DNA of 8,503 bases from Phenylobacterium sp. CCH9-H3 (GTDB lineage Bacteria > Pseudomonadota > Alphaproteobacteria > Caulobacterales > Caulobacteraceae), in contig NZ_LSJI01000095.1 in assembly GCF_001557235.1 (NCBI RefSeq), positions 1 through 8,503 of the forward strand. Reading direction: 5' to 3'. Of this stretch, positions 1 through 7,098 are shown in pieces. How positions within the stretch are numbered: position 1 is the first letter of the stretch; every line of letters starts with the position of its first letter. Below the pieces are notes generated by a model. That model worked only from the letters and a program-made list of their open reading frames with translations. It had not been told where the DNA came from and ran no database searches. A program made the position numbers and the translations under genes.

Positions 1-3000
1 GCTGAAGCGGGCGCCGTTCAGCACCCCGCCGGCGTTCCAGGTTACCGCCCGCTTCAGCTTGTTGTTGCGCGGCTCGCCGTCCGCCAGGGTGTTCACGTTG
101 ACGAGGATCAGCCCCTCCTCGCTGTCGGTGACGACGGCGTAGGAATAGAGCGGATGGAACGTCTGTTCCTGGTTGGCCTGCAGCAGGCTGATATCGGCGC
201 CCGTGACGGCGTCCTTGACCATCATCTTCTGCATCGCCTCGTTGCGGAGCGGGGCGATGTTCTGGTTGGTCGGCAGCGCCATGCAGGTCGCGTTCTTCGA
301 CGGGACGTGGGTGTTGTGGCCCAGGGGTGAGAACGGCGCCGAGACGACCCGCTGCGAGACGCCCTTGTTGCCGACGCTGGCGGCGTCGAACACCCGGAAG
401 CCGCCCTTCCCTTCGGCCACGAACATGTACTCGCCGCGCAGCTGCAGGCAGCGGGCCGCCCCGTCGGTCTTGGAGACGAAGTTCGAGATCTCCTCGGCGC
501 TGTCCTCCTCGCCGCCCAACGCCCCCTTCACGAAGGGCTTGCCGCGCACCCAGTTCTTCAGCTCACGCTTATTCTGGTCCACGTGCAGCTTGTAGAAGTC
601 AGGATAGGCGTACCGGTGCAGGTACGAGCCGAACACCGCCTGCGGCTCGCTCCATTCGGAGACGCGAACGGCCTCGATGCCGTCCTCCAGGCCGACCCAG
701 GCGTTCAGCCCGACGAAATTCACGAAGTTGGTCCCCAGCAAGAGGAGCTGGGCCATGATGGCGTTGTTGTCGTTGGCCGCGCTGACGTGGCAGTCCGAGC
801 AGGTCTTGGTCTCGGTGGTCCGCACCGTGTGCGGGAAGTGCGGCGCGAAGGCCTGGCTGGAGAAGCCCGAGGCGGCGATCGGCGGCTGCTGCACGTATAT
901 CCGCTCGCGGTTCACGTTGGTCGAGGACAGGACCAGGGCCGAGGACGAGCGCACCGGCGCGATGGTCGAGCCCTTCGTCGTCTGGTGGCGGCCCAGCTGG
1001 TACATATCGTCCCGGGCGACCTGCGGATTATAGGTCGCGTAGTTCCGGGTCTCCTCGCCCTCGTACTTGTGGGTCGTGGTCTTCCAGTTGGCCTCGATCG
1101 GCAGGTGGCAGCCCGCGCACGCCGTGGTCCACGAGGTGTGGCAGGCGAAGCATTCCATCTCGTCGTCGTTGTGCGCCCGGTTGGCCGGGTCGACGCCGGG
1201 GCCCCAGGTGAACGGCCGTCCGTCCTTGCTGATCTTGCCCATCAGCTTGGCGCGCGCCGACTTGGCGTTGAAGTCGGGCGAGGCGCGGTCGACCGTGTCC
1301 TTGGTCAGCTTCACCCGCCATTCCAGCTTGGGGTCCACCAGCGAGCGCTGGATCAGCACCTGGCGGCCGTCGCGCTCCACCCACTCGAACCGGCGCTGGC
1401 CGTCGGGATTGCGCAGGAGCGAGAGGTCGTTGCCCTTCGGATCGGCGGCGGGCCCTGAGGTGCGCAGGGTCGGATACGCCGACGACGTGCCGTGGCAGTC
1501 CTTGCAGCGGATCTCCACCGCATTGGCCACTTCGCCCATGATCAAGCCCGAGCCGTGGCTGTCCTGGCTGAAGTGGCAGTCGGCGCACTGCATGCCCTTC
1601 TCGGCATGGATGTCCATCATGTGGACCGCCTTGCCGGGCGCGTTCTGGCCCACCGGCGTGAACTCGGGCGCGCCGTCCTTGTGGAACTTCTCCGGGTCGT
1701 CGTTGGCGATGACCGCGCCGTCCTTGTCCAGGAGCTCGCCGTCGCGGTTGCGCTTGAAGATGGCCCGGAAGTTCCAGCCGTGGCCGTGGTAGTCGGCGAA
1801 CTGGGTGTCCTTCAGCTTCTTGTTCAGGCTGAACACGTTGCGCAGGAAGTCGAGGTCGGCCCACTTGCCCCGCGGCGCGGCGCCCTCGGGGTTGCGGTTC
1901 AGGACCTCGCGGATCTCCTTCGAGGTCGGATACTTCTGCCGCTCGGGCCACATGAACGGCGCGTCGGCCTCGTAGTCCCACATCGTGTAGCCGAGGTAGG
2001 TGTTCACGAACATGTTCGGCTGGTGCATGTGGCAGTTCATGCACTGGGCCGTGGGGATGGCGCGCGTGAAGGCGTGCTTGATCGGGTGGCCCGGCTCGTC
2101 CTTCGGGATCGTCGGGTCCGCCTGGGCGCTCTGGCCGTCGCGGCCGAACTGGGCCCAGGTCGAGCTGGCATGCGGCTGGCGGTTGTTGGCGTAGACCACG
2201 TGGCACGAGGCGCAGCCCGAGGAGCGGTAGTCGCCCGGCTGGTCGTTTGTCCCGAGGAACCAGGTGAAGGGGTCGTTCAGGCGGGTCTTGTGGATGTTGA
2301 GCAGCGGGATCGCCGCGCGCAGGCCGGTGCCCGGTCCGCGGTTCGACTGGCGGATGTCGGGGCGGCCGGGCTCTTCCAGCCGCTGGATCTGGCCGTTGGC
2401 GTTGGGCAGGCCAACCTCGGCGAACTGGCTGTTGATGTTGCGGCCGCCGCGCTCGAAGACGCGGAAGATGTCCCCGGGGGGCGTCACCTGCCAGGTAGGC
2501 GCGGGATAGAGGGTCGGCAGCGCGCCGCGCTTGGCCTGCTCCGGCGTCACCGTGCCCGGCGGATTTCCGGGCGAAAGCAGCCGGGCCGGTTCGCCGTGGG
2601 CCGTGTAGGCCTCCCCCAGGATGTAGTTTTTGAACGGCAGGATGCCATTGTTGTACGAGGCGCCGCCGAAGAACATCGCGCCCGTCGCCATCAGCGAACG
2701 CTCCGCCTTCTCGATCAGCTCCATGTGGCAGGCGCCGCAGGCCTGGCGCGCCACCCGATAGTCCGAAGGATTCACGAAGCGGATGTATTCGGGCGCCTCC
2801 TTGTTCAGGAGGGTGTAGCTCTGCTTCGGGTTGGCCGAGCTGGGATAGTGCCAGGTCTTCGGATAGCGCGGCAGGACGTGGGCCCGGTCGCGCAGGGCGA
2901 CGTATTCCGGCGCCGTCTTGGCCAGGCCGGCCGGCGCGATGACCGCGGCGTCGCCGCCATGGCAGGACGCGCAGCCCAGCTTCACCGCCTGGGACATGTG

Positions 3001-3216
3001 CATGGTCTTGGCGTCGCTGTCGGTGTGACACGAGACGCAGCCGGCGCTGTCGCGGTCGACTTCTGCGTCCGTCATGCCCAGCTTCGCCGGCGCGGCGGCG
3101 ACGTACTTGCGGGCGACGGGCTTCTCGGCCTCGCTGGCCTTCAGGGACAGGGGCGCGAGCAGAGTCGCTGCGATCAGCGCTCCCGTTCTCAGCCAGTTTG
3201 TCCCAAATTTCAGCAT
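1..3216 (-). CDS. Large exported decaheme c-type cytochrome with propeller-like C-terminal part (3' end outside window)
   Basis: The frame from ATG 3216 stays open for 1072 codons to the left edge, so the protein is incomplete. A signal peptide is visible (hydrophobic residues 12-25, cleavage near LKA|SE, 27/28). Ten CXXCH motifs bind covalent hemes: C60, C82, C160, C335, C392, C544, C571, C689, C700 and C806. The first two, 22 residues apart, look like a small cytochrome c7/c3-type unit; C689 and C700 are almost adjacent. Gaps of about 170 and 150 residues (164-335, 396-544) hold other structure, including YHGHGW (476-481) and an Asp-rich loop (492-507). After the last heme there is none for over 260 residues. 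Segments near 923-941 (RGEYMFVAEGKGGFRVFD) and 1024-1040 (LYSYAVVTDSEEGLILV) resemble LVIVD-type propeller repeats, which is a tentative match. AGGGG four bases upstream overlaps the barrel's stop codon. Expected location is periplasmic or cell surface, as the terminal or bulk electron carrier of the operon. Substrate unknown. Confidence 0.9.
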   Translation of the reverse strand, partial: MLKFGTNWLRTGALIAATLLAPLSLKASEAEKPVARKYVAAAPAKLGMTDAEVDRDSAGCVSCHTDSDAKTMHMSQAVKLGCASCHGGDAAVIAPAGLAKTAPEYVALRDRAHVLPRYPKTWHYPSSANPKQSYTLLNKEAPEYIRFVNPSDYRVARQACGACHMELIEKAERSLMATGAMFFGGASYNNGILPFKNYILGEAYTAHGEPARLLSPGNPPGTVTPEQAKRGALPTLYPAPTWQVTPPGDIFRVFERGGRNINSQFAEVGLPNANGQIQRLEEPGRPDIRQSNRGPGTGLRAAIPLLNIHKTRLNDPFTWFLGTNDQPGDYRSSGCASCHVVYANNRQPHASSTWAQFGRDGQSAQADPTIPKDEPGHPIKHAFTRAIPTAQCMNCHMHQPNMFVNTYLGYTMWDYEADAPFMWPERQKYPTSKEIREVLNRNPEGAAPRGKWADLDFLRNVFSLNKKLKDTQFADYHGHGWNFRAIFKRNRDGELLDKDGAVIANDDPEKFHKDGAPEFTPVGQNAPGKAVHMMDIHAEKGMQCADCHFSQDSHGSGLIMGEVANAVEIRCKDCHGTSSAYPTLRTSGPAADPKGNDLSLLRNPDGQRRFEWVERDGRQVLIQRSLVDPKLEWRVKLTKDTVDRASPDFNAKSARAKLMGKISKDGRPFTWGPGVDPANRAHNDDEMECFACHTSWTTACAGCHLPIEANWKTTTHKYEGEETRNYATYNPQVARDDMYQLGRHQTTKGSTIAPVRSSSALVLSSTNVNRERIYVQQPPIAASGFSSQAFAPHFPHTVRTTETKTCSDCHVSAANDNNAIMAQLLLLGTNFVNFVGLNAWVGLEDGIEAVRVSEWSEPQAVFGSYLHRYAYPDFYKLHVDQNKRELKNWVRGKPFVKGALGGEEDSAEEISNFVSKTDGAARCLQLRGEYMFVAEGKGGFRVFDAASVGNKGVSQRVVSAPFSPLGHNTHVPSKNATCMALPTNQNIAPLRNEAMQKMMVKDAVTGADISLLQANQEQTFHPLYSYAVVTDSEEGLILVNVNTLADGEPRNNKLKRAVTWNAGGVLNGARFS

Positions 3217-3220
3217 CTTG

Positions 3221-3225
3221 CCCCT
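3221..3225 (-). promoter_or_regulatory. Shine-Dalgarno site of the decaheme cytochrome gene, overlapping the barrel stop codon
   Basis: The minus strand reads TAGGGGCAAGATG: the barrel's TAG stop (3226-3224) provides the first bases of AGGGG, which lies four bases before ATG 3216. Spacing is short but no better start exists before the signal peptide. The arrangement implies coupling of the two genes. Confidence 0.55.
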
Positions 3226-5149
3226 AGAAGGTGAGAACGGCGTTCAAGAGGATCGAATAGTAGCGCTTATCACGATCTCGGTTTTCGAACAGGTCGTTGA
3301 AGCCCTTGCCCGGGTCGAAGGCCGCGGCGGAGGCGCGGAACACGATGTTCTGGGTCATGTGCGGCCGCCAGATCGTCGAGACCGAGGCGTCCCAGCCCAG
3401 CGACTTCGGGATCGAGCCTTCCTGCCGCAGCGCCTGGAGCACCGCCGTGTTCGAAAACGAGATGTGGTTGAGGTTCGCCGACACCCGCAGCTCCGGCGTC
3501 ACGTCGAAGTCGGCGCCGCCGCCAAACAGGACCGTGCCCGGGTTGTTGAAGTTGGACTGCCCCTCCTCCTTGGACGGGCGCAGGCTGTTCAGAATGCCGT
3601 TGCGGCCGTTGACCCCGATGACCCGCCCGCCGCCGGCGAAGGGGATGGTCTGGCGAATCCAATAGCTGGTGTCTGACCCCGCGAATTGCGGGTTTTCGAA
3701 TATGGCGTCGAACCCCGTTTCCTTGTTGTCATACGGGTCCTTGTCGCCGGATGCGTAAAGGCCCTGCAGCCGCAGCCGCACCCAGCTGAAGTCGATCGAA
3801 GGCTCGGCGGCCACGAAGTAGCTGCGGATCTTGGCCTTGCGGTCGGTCAGGATGCTGTTTCGGTTCTCGCCGAACGCATAGAAGGCCGAGGCGGTGAGGT
3901 TGATCCGCCCGATGCGGCCATCGGCGTTGTAGCCCAGGTAGGTCACGTCGTAGTCGCGGCCGCGCAGGCTGCCCAGCAGGGCCGGCCGCTGCGGGAAGCC
4001 GTTCTTGTCGACGTAGATCTCGTCGCCTTCGCGGTTGCGGTTGTGCGCCACCATCACCTGCGAGGTGAGGCCGGGGAACGGCAGGTCCTGTCGGTAGAGC
4101 GAGCCGATGAAGACGTAGTCGTCGCGCAGGTCCTGGGTGACATCGTTCAGGCCCGAGTTGGTGTCCTTCTCGATCCGCCAGAAGGCGGCCAGGTTGTACT
4201 GGAAACGGTTGTTGTCGCGGTTGCCGAACAGGCGGACCCCAAGCTGGTTGTCCTGGAACAGGAACCCGCGGAATTCCGACGAGAACGGCTGGATCCCGAC
4301 CCGCAGGCTGTCGAAGTCGTAGCGGTCGGAGACGTTGCGCAGGTGGTAGTCGACGAACAGTTCCTGCACGCCCAGGAACGAGTCGTTCCGGTGACTCTTG
4401 CGGCTGGGCTCCACGTAGAGGACGCGCCTCTCCGGCACGTCGACGTAGTTATGCTGGAACGCCAGGGCGACGCGAAACTCCAACTCGGGCGGCTTGTAGG
4501 CCGTCGAGCCCTTGATCAGCGACGCGCTGGCGATGAACGTCTGAGCCAGCACCAGACTGGTGTTCTCGCCGAAGACATCCAGGCTGCCCGGCCGGCTCGT
4601 GGTCTGCACGCCCACCGGGATCGGGAAGCTGCGCGGCTCGACGACGGTGTCGGAGATCCCGGTCAGGGCGATGAACCAGTCGTGCGTTCCCTTGATCGGG
4701 ATATCGCCCTTCAGGAAGTTCTGATTGTAGGGATCGAACAGTCGCGGCTTGGTGACCCCCAGGGCGCCGGCCAGACGCCAGCGGTCGGGGACCGGCACCT
4801 CGTCCCTGGGAAAGGCCTCCGGCGGCGGGGCGCGGACGGCCCCGGGGTTGTCCTGCACCACCGGCGGCGGCAGATCCTTCTGCCGCCCAGGAATGCGCCG
4901 GCCTTCCAGGATGTCGTCGATCGTCGGCGCAGGTTCGCCGTCTGCGGGCGGCGGCTCCGGCTGGGCGACCGTGGCCGGCTCCTGCGCCGCCGCGTCGGTC
5001 GCGGACCCGGCCGGCGCCGCGCCAGAGTCGACGACCCGGCCGTCCAGGATGTCCTCGATGGTCAGCGGGCCGCCACGCTCCGGCGCAGCCTGCGCCTGCC
5101 CGGCAAGGGCGGCGAAGGCCGTCAGAGCAAGGAGGGAGCCCGCGCGCAT
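3224..5149 (-). CDS. Outer-membrane beta-barrel protein with proline-rich periplasmic N-terminal extension
   Basis: This 641-residue protein has a clear signal peptide, cleaved probably at AQA|AP (21/22). Residues 22-120 are rich in Pro, Ala and acidic residues and look disordered, with a nine-residue motif present twice (30-38 and 76-84). From about residue 124 the sequence becomes a long series of amphipathic beta strands with aromatic girdles and Asn/Asp/Arg-rich loops, and it ends in LLNAVLTF with a terminal phenylalanine, the usual barrel-assembly signal. Strand and loop style (for example LYASGDKDPYDNKETGFD near 466-483) resembles alginate-export-type or other large porins; this is a loose resemblance. 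No cysteine occurs anywhere in the protein, so the CXXC of MtrB is absent. ATG at 5149 is preferred over GTG at 5167: AGGGG lies eight bases upstream and the signal peptide then begins correctly. Between cytochrome genes, its likely role is a sheath or pore for a multiheme cytochrome, or a partner docking site; a plain substrate porin remains possible. Confidence 0.88.
   Translation of the reverse strand: MRAGSLLALTAFAALAGQAQAAPERGGPLTIEDILDGRVVDSGAAPAGSATDAAAQEPATVAQPEPPPADGEPAPTIDDILEGRRIPGRQKDLPPPVVQDNPGAVRAPPPEAFPRDEVPVPDRWRLAGALGVTKPRLFDPYNQNFLKGDIPIKGTHDWFIALTGISDTVVEPRSFPIPVGVQTTSRPGSLDVFGENTSLVLAQTFIASASLIKGSTAYKPPELEFRVALAFQHNYVDVPERRVLYVEPSRKSHRNDSFLGVQELFVDYHLRNVSDRYDFDSLRVGIQPFSSEFRGFLFQDNQLGVRLFGNRDNNRFQYNLAAFWRIEKDTNSGLNDVTQDLRDDYVFIGSLYRQDLPFPGLTSQVMVAHNRNREGDEIYVDKNGFPQRPALLGSLRGRDYDVTYLGYNADGRIGRINLTASAFYAFGENRNSILTDRKAKIRSYFVAAEPSIDFSWVRLRLQGLYASGDKDPYDNKETGFDAIFENPQFAGSDTSYWIRQTIPFAGGGRVIGVNGRNGILNSLRPSKEEGQSNFNNPGTVLFGGGADFDVTPELRVSANLNHISFSNTAVLQALRQEGSIPKSLGWDASVSTIWRPHMTQNIVFRASAAAFDPGKGFNDLFENRDRDKRYYSILLNAVLTF
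4899..4925 (-). repeat. Direct repeat copy 2 (encodes TIDDILEGR of the barrel N-terminus)
   Basis: This is the second copy of the 27-base unit, encoding T-I-D-D-I-L-E-G-R, residues 76-84. It is separated from copy 1 by an Ala/Pro/Gln-rich linker. The E/D swaps keep charge while the I, DIL and GR positions are fixed, which points to selection on the peptide motif. Confidence 0.85.
5037..5063 (-). repeat. Direct repeat copy 1 (encodes TIEDILDGR of the barrel N-terminus)
   Basis: This 27-base unit matches the one at 4899-4925 with 24 of 27 bases identical, at a distance of 138 bases (46 codons, in frame). It encodes T-I-E-D-I-L-D-G-R, residues 30-38, shortly after the predicted signal-peptide cleavage site. 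Confidence 0.85.
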
Positions 5150-5151
5150 GC

Positions 5152-7098
5152 CTATTTCCCCTGGCACACGTTCTGTTCGCTGGTGTCCAGGAACGGCGCG
5201 AAGGGACAGCCGACGTAGCGGAGCCGCGTGGAGGTCGGCCCGACCAGCAGGTTGTCGGCCCGGATCGCGGCCGGCGCGTTGCCGATGCCGCCGACCCTGA
5301 GGCCGCCGTTGTGGGCGCCCAGGAACGAGATCATGTCGTCCTGGTCGATGCCGTCACCGGAAACGCCGATCGAACCGACGAGCCGATTGCCGCGATAGAT
5401 CGGAACCGAACCCGAGAAGATCTGCAGTCCGTTCTGCAACCGGTTCTGTCCGGGCGCCACGTCCGGCAGGAACGTGCACCGCTGAGGCGTATCGGTCGCC
5501 GAGGCGCCGCTGACGTACGTCAGGTGCTGGCCGATATTGCCGATGATGAGGGCCGACTGCAGACCGGTCGAAAGCGGACTCCACTGGGCGATCGGACGCG
5601 ACAGCGGTCCGTTCGGCCGGCCGACCTCACCGTCCGGGAAATAGGGACGCGAGAGATTGCCAATGGCCTTGGCCGCGAACGCCGTCTTGCCCGTGAGGGC
5701 CGCCGGGTCGGGGAAGAAGTCGCGCGTCTTCTGCACGAAGCTGCGGACGTCGGCGCTGGGATCGGCCAGCAGGTCCGACGCGGCCGTGGGGCCCGACAGC
5801 AGGGCCGTTGTGCGGGCCTTCTGGACCGAGACATCGATGCCGAAGACCGGCGCGTCGGGCGCGCGGACGAGGCCCAGGACCTGCCCGCGCGTGTCGACCA
5901 TGGCGATCGAGACCTGGGCGCGGCTGTCGAGCGGCCGGCGGATCTGACCCCGCGCCCGGCTCATGATGGTGAAGGCTTCTTCCAGCACCGCGCGGACCTC
6001 GGCCTCGGTGAGCGGGGTCAGCCCATCGGCCCCATCGGTGCCACCGCGGATGGGGAACCGGTTCGCCCCGGCGCCGTCGGTGAGCACCATGGCGCTGGCG
6101 TTGGAGAACTCCGCCGCCGTCGCCAGGCGAAGGCCGGAGGCCTCGGTCCCATAGGTCGCGCCGGAGAGCGCGCCGCCGCCGGCGTAATAGCCGATCACCG
6201 GCGTGAACGCGCCCGCGCCGGCCGGCAGGCTGCCGAAGGACGGGGCGCTGGAGGGAACGCTGCGCAGACCCGCGGCCGTCGCATCGCTGAACCGGAGCGA
6301 GGTTCCGTCGACGGTGATGCGCTCGGCCCGGATGTCGGTCGGCGCGTCGAAGCCCGTCGCCGCGGCATAGGCGATCGCCTCTTCCGGGTCGTCGTCGACG
6401 TCGAGGGTGTTCCTGTCGAACCCATAGTCGCCGTCGGCCATGATCCCGACGCCGCCGACGAGCACGCCGTTCTTGTAGAGCGGGAACCCGCCAGGGTCCG
6501 CGGACAGGCCGAGCGGGGAACGCCGTGGCCCGATGCTGGCTGCCGTCGTCCGCGTGGTCACGTCCGAGCATGGAAGCGACGAGAACTGCACGCCGAAAAG
6601 CGGTCCGCCCTCGAGACCCACGGTCGAGGGCGCCGGCGGAAAATGCTCCTGCACGATCTGGCTGGCGGTGCGGGTGGAAAAGGCGTTGCCGCCCGACGAC
6701 AGGTAGGCGCCGGTGATGGCCTTGGCGATGGCGCCGGCGGCGGCGGGAACCACGACGCCCTGGGCGTCCATGTTCTGGCCGTTCGGCGCGGCGCGCAGGG
6801 TGGCCGTGCCGCGGGCGCCGGTCATGGAATAGACCGCAAGCACGTTGCCGACCCGGTCCGTCACCGCGATCACCGCCGGCAGATTGCGGGCGCGCGCCTC
6901 GGCCACGGCCTGGGCGATGACCTGCTGGACATCGGCGGCGCTCAGGGCCTGCGCGGCCGGCAGGGTGTAGGTCGGCGCCGCCGGGGGTGGCGTCGTGGGC
7001 GGCGGCGTGGTCGTGCCGCCTCCCCCACCTCCGCCGCCGCCACAGGACGCAAGCGCCAACGCAGCCGCGGAGACGGCCCAGCGCGAAACGGAACTCAT
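5152..7098 (-). CDS. Lipoprotein with two GlcG/HbpS-like (heme-degrading/heme-binding fold) domains
   Basis: This 648-residue protein starts with a lipoprotein signal peptide; the lipobox LASC places the lipidated cysteine at residue 19. Nine glycines and a Thr/Pro tract (20-39) follow, a flexible tether typical of surface or outer-membrane lipoproteins. Two similar modules are visible. Module 1 (about 54-230) contains AVIAVTDRVGNVLAVY (75-90), then KAITGAYLSSGGNAFSTRTA (126-145), and a closing strand with GVGIMADGD (216-224). Module 2 (about 363-600) contains VSIAMVDTRGQVLGLVRAP (396-414) and IGVSGDGIDQDD (577-588). This pattern matches the GlcG/HbpS family, whose members include extracellular heme-binding proteins; most carry one such domain. 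There is no CXXCH, so any heme would be held non-covalently. Cysteines at 177, 541, 631 and 645 may form disulfides. The start overlaps the upstream stop (ATGA), with GAGGT seven bases before it. Placement between a cytochrome and a barrel suggests a structural or heme-related part of the same complex, which is inference. Confidence 0.85.
   Translation of the reverse strand: MSSVSRWAVSAAALALASCGGGGGGGGGTTTPPPTTPPPAAPTYTLPAAQALSAADVQQVIAQAVAEARARNLPAVIAVTDRVGNVLAVYSMTGARGTATLRAAPNGQNMDAQGVVVPAAAGAIAKAITGAYLSSGGNAFSTRTASQIVQEHFPPAPSTVGLEGGPLFGVQFSSLPCSDVTTRTTAASIGPRRSPLGLSADPGGFPLYKNGVLVGGVGIMADGDYGFDRNTLDVDDDPEEAIAYAAATGFDAPTDIRAERITVDGTSLRFSDATAAGLRSVPSSAPSFGSLPAGAGAFTPVIGYYAGGGALSGATYGTEASGLRLATAAEFSNASAMVLTDGAGANRFPIRGGTDGADGLTPLTEAEVRAVLEEAFTIMSRARGQIRRPLDSRAQVSIAMVDTRGQVLGLVRAPDAPVFGIDVSVQKARTTALLSGPTAASDLLADPSADVRSFVQKTRDFFPDPAALTGKTAFAAKAIGNLSRPYFPDGEVGRPNGPLSRPIAQWSPLSTGLQSALIIGNIGQHLTYVSGASATDTPQRCTFLPDVAPGQNRLQNGLQIFSGSVPIYRGNRLVGSIGVSGDGIDQDDMISFLGAHNGGLRVGGIGNAPAAIRADNLLVGPTSTRLRYVGCPFAPFLDTSEQNVCQGK
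5158..5162 (-). promoter_or_regulatory. Shine-Dalgarno site deciding the barrel gene start
   Basis: AGGGG lies eight bases before the ATG at 5149 and inside the last codons of the lipoprotein gene, whose TAG stop (5154-5152) ends two bases before this ATG. The in-frame GTG at 5167 lies upstream of this site and would add six residues ahead of a good signal peptide. Confidence 0.6.
6982..7041 (-). repeat. Low-complexity Gly9-Thr/Pro tether tract in the lipoprotein gene
   Basis: Directly after the lipidated cysteine codon come nine glycine codons, then three Thr, three Pro, two Thr and three Pro. Synonymous codons vary along the glycine run (GGC, GGA, GGT, GGG), so it is a protein-level linker rather than a perfect DNA repeat prone to slippage. 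Confidence 0.8.

Noticed and set aside
280..450. Single cysteines C923 and C978 of the decaheme protein as further heme sites
   Set aside because: Neither is followed by a second cysteine and histidine at a permitted spacing.
1028..3031. A 667-codon open frame on the minus strand, the longest complete one in this region
   Set aside because: It is out of frame with the decaheme gene, its product is Arg/Pro/Gly-rich without CXXCH motifs, and the overlapping frame from 3216 carries a signal peptide and ten heme motifs. The real frame simply has no stop inside the window.
3217..3223. Promoter or terminator between the barrel and decaheme genes
   Set aside because: Seven bases only, occupied by the ribosome site; no inverted repeat with a T-run was seen at any junction.
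1492..3234. A 580-codon plus-strand open frame opposite the decaheme gene
   Set aside because: The product is Val/Arg/Ala/Gly-rich low complexity, typical of the antisense of a high-GC gene; no recognisable domain.
3224..5149. Identity of the barrel as MtrB
   Set aside because: No cysteine at all, so the N-terminal CXXC is missing, and the sequence style is closer to alginate-export-like porins.
5147..5167. GTG start at 5167 for the barrel
   Set aside because: It would place the ribosome site inside the coding sequence and add six residues before a complete signal peptide; ATG 5149 fits better.
3686..5218. A 510-codon plus-strand open frame opposite the barrel gene
   Set aside because: Same antisense composition artefact; the minus strand encodes a barrel with signal peptide and terminal Phe.
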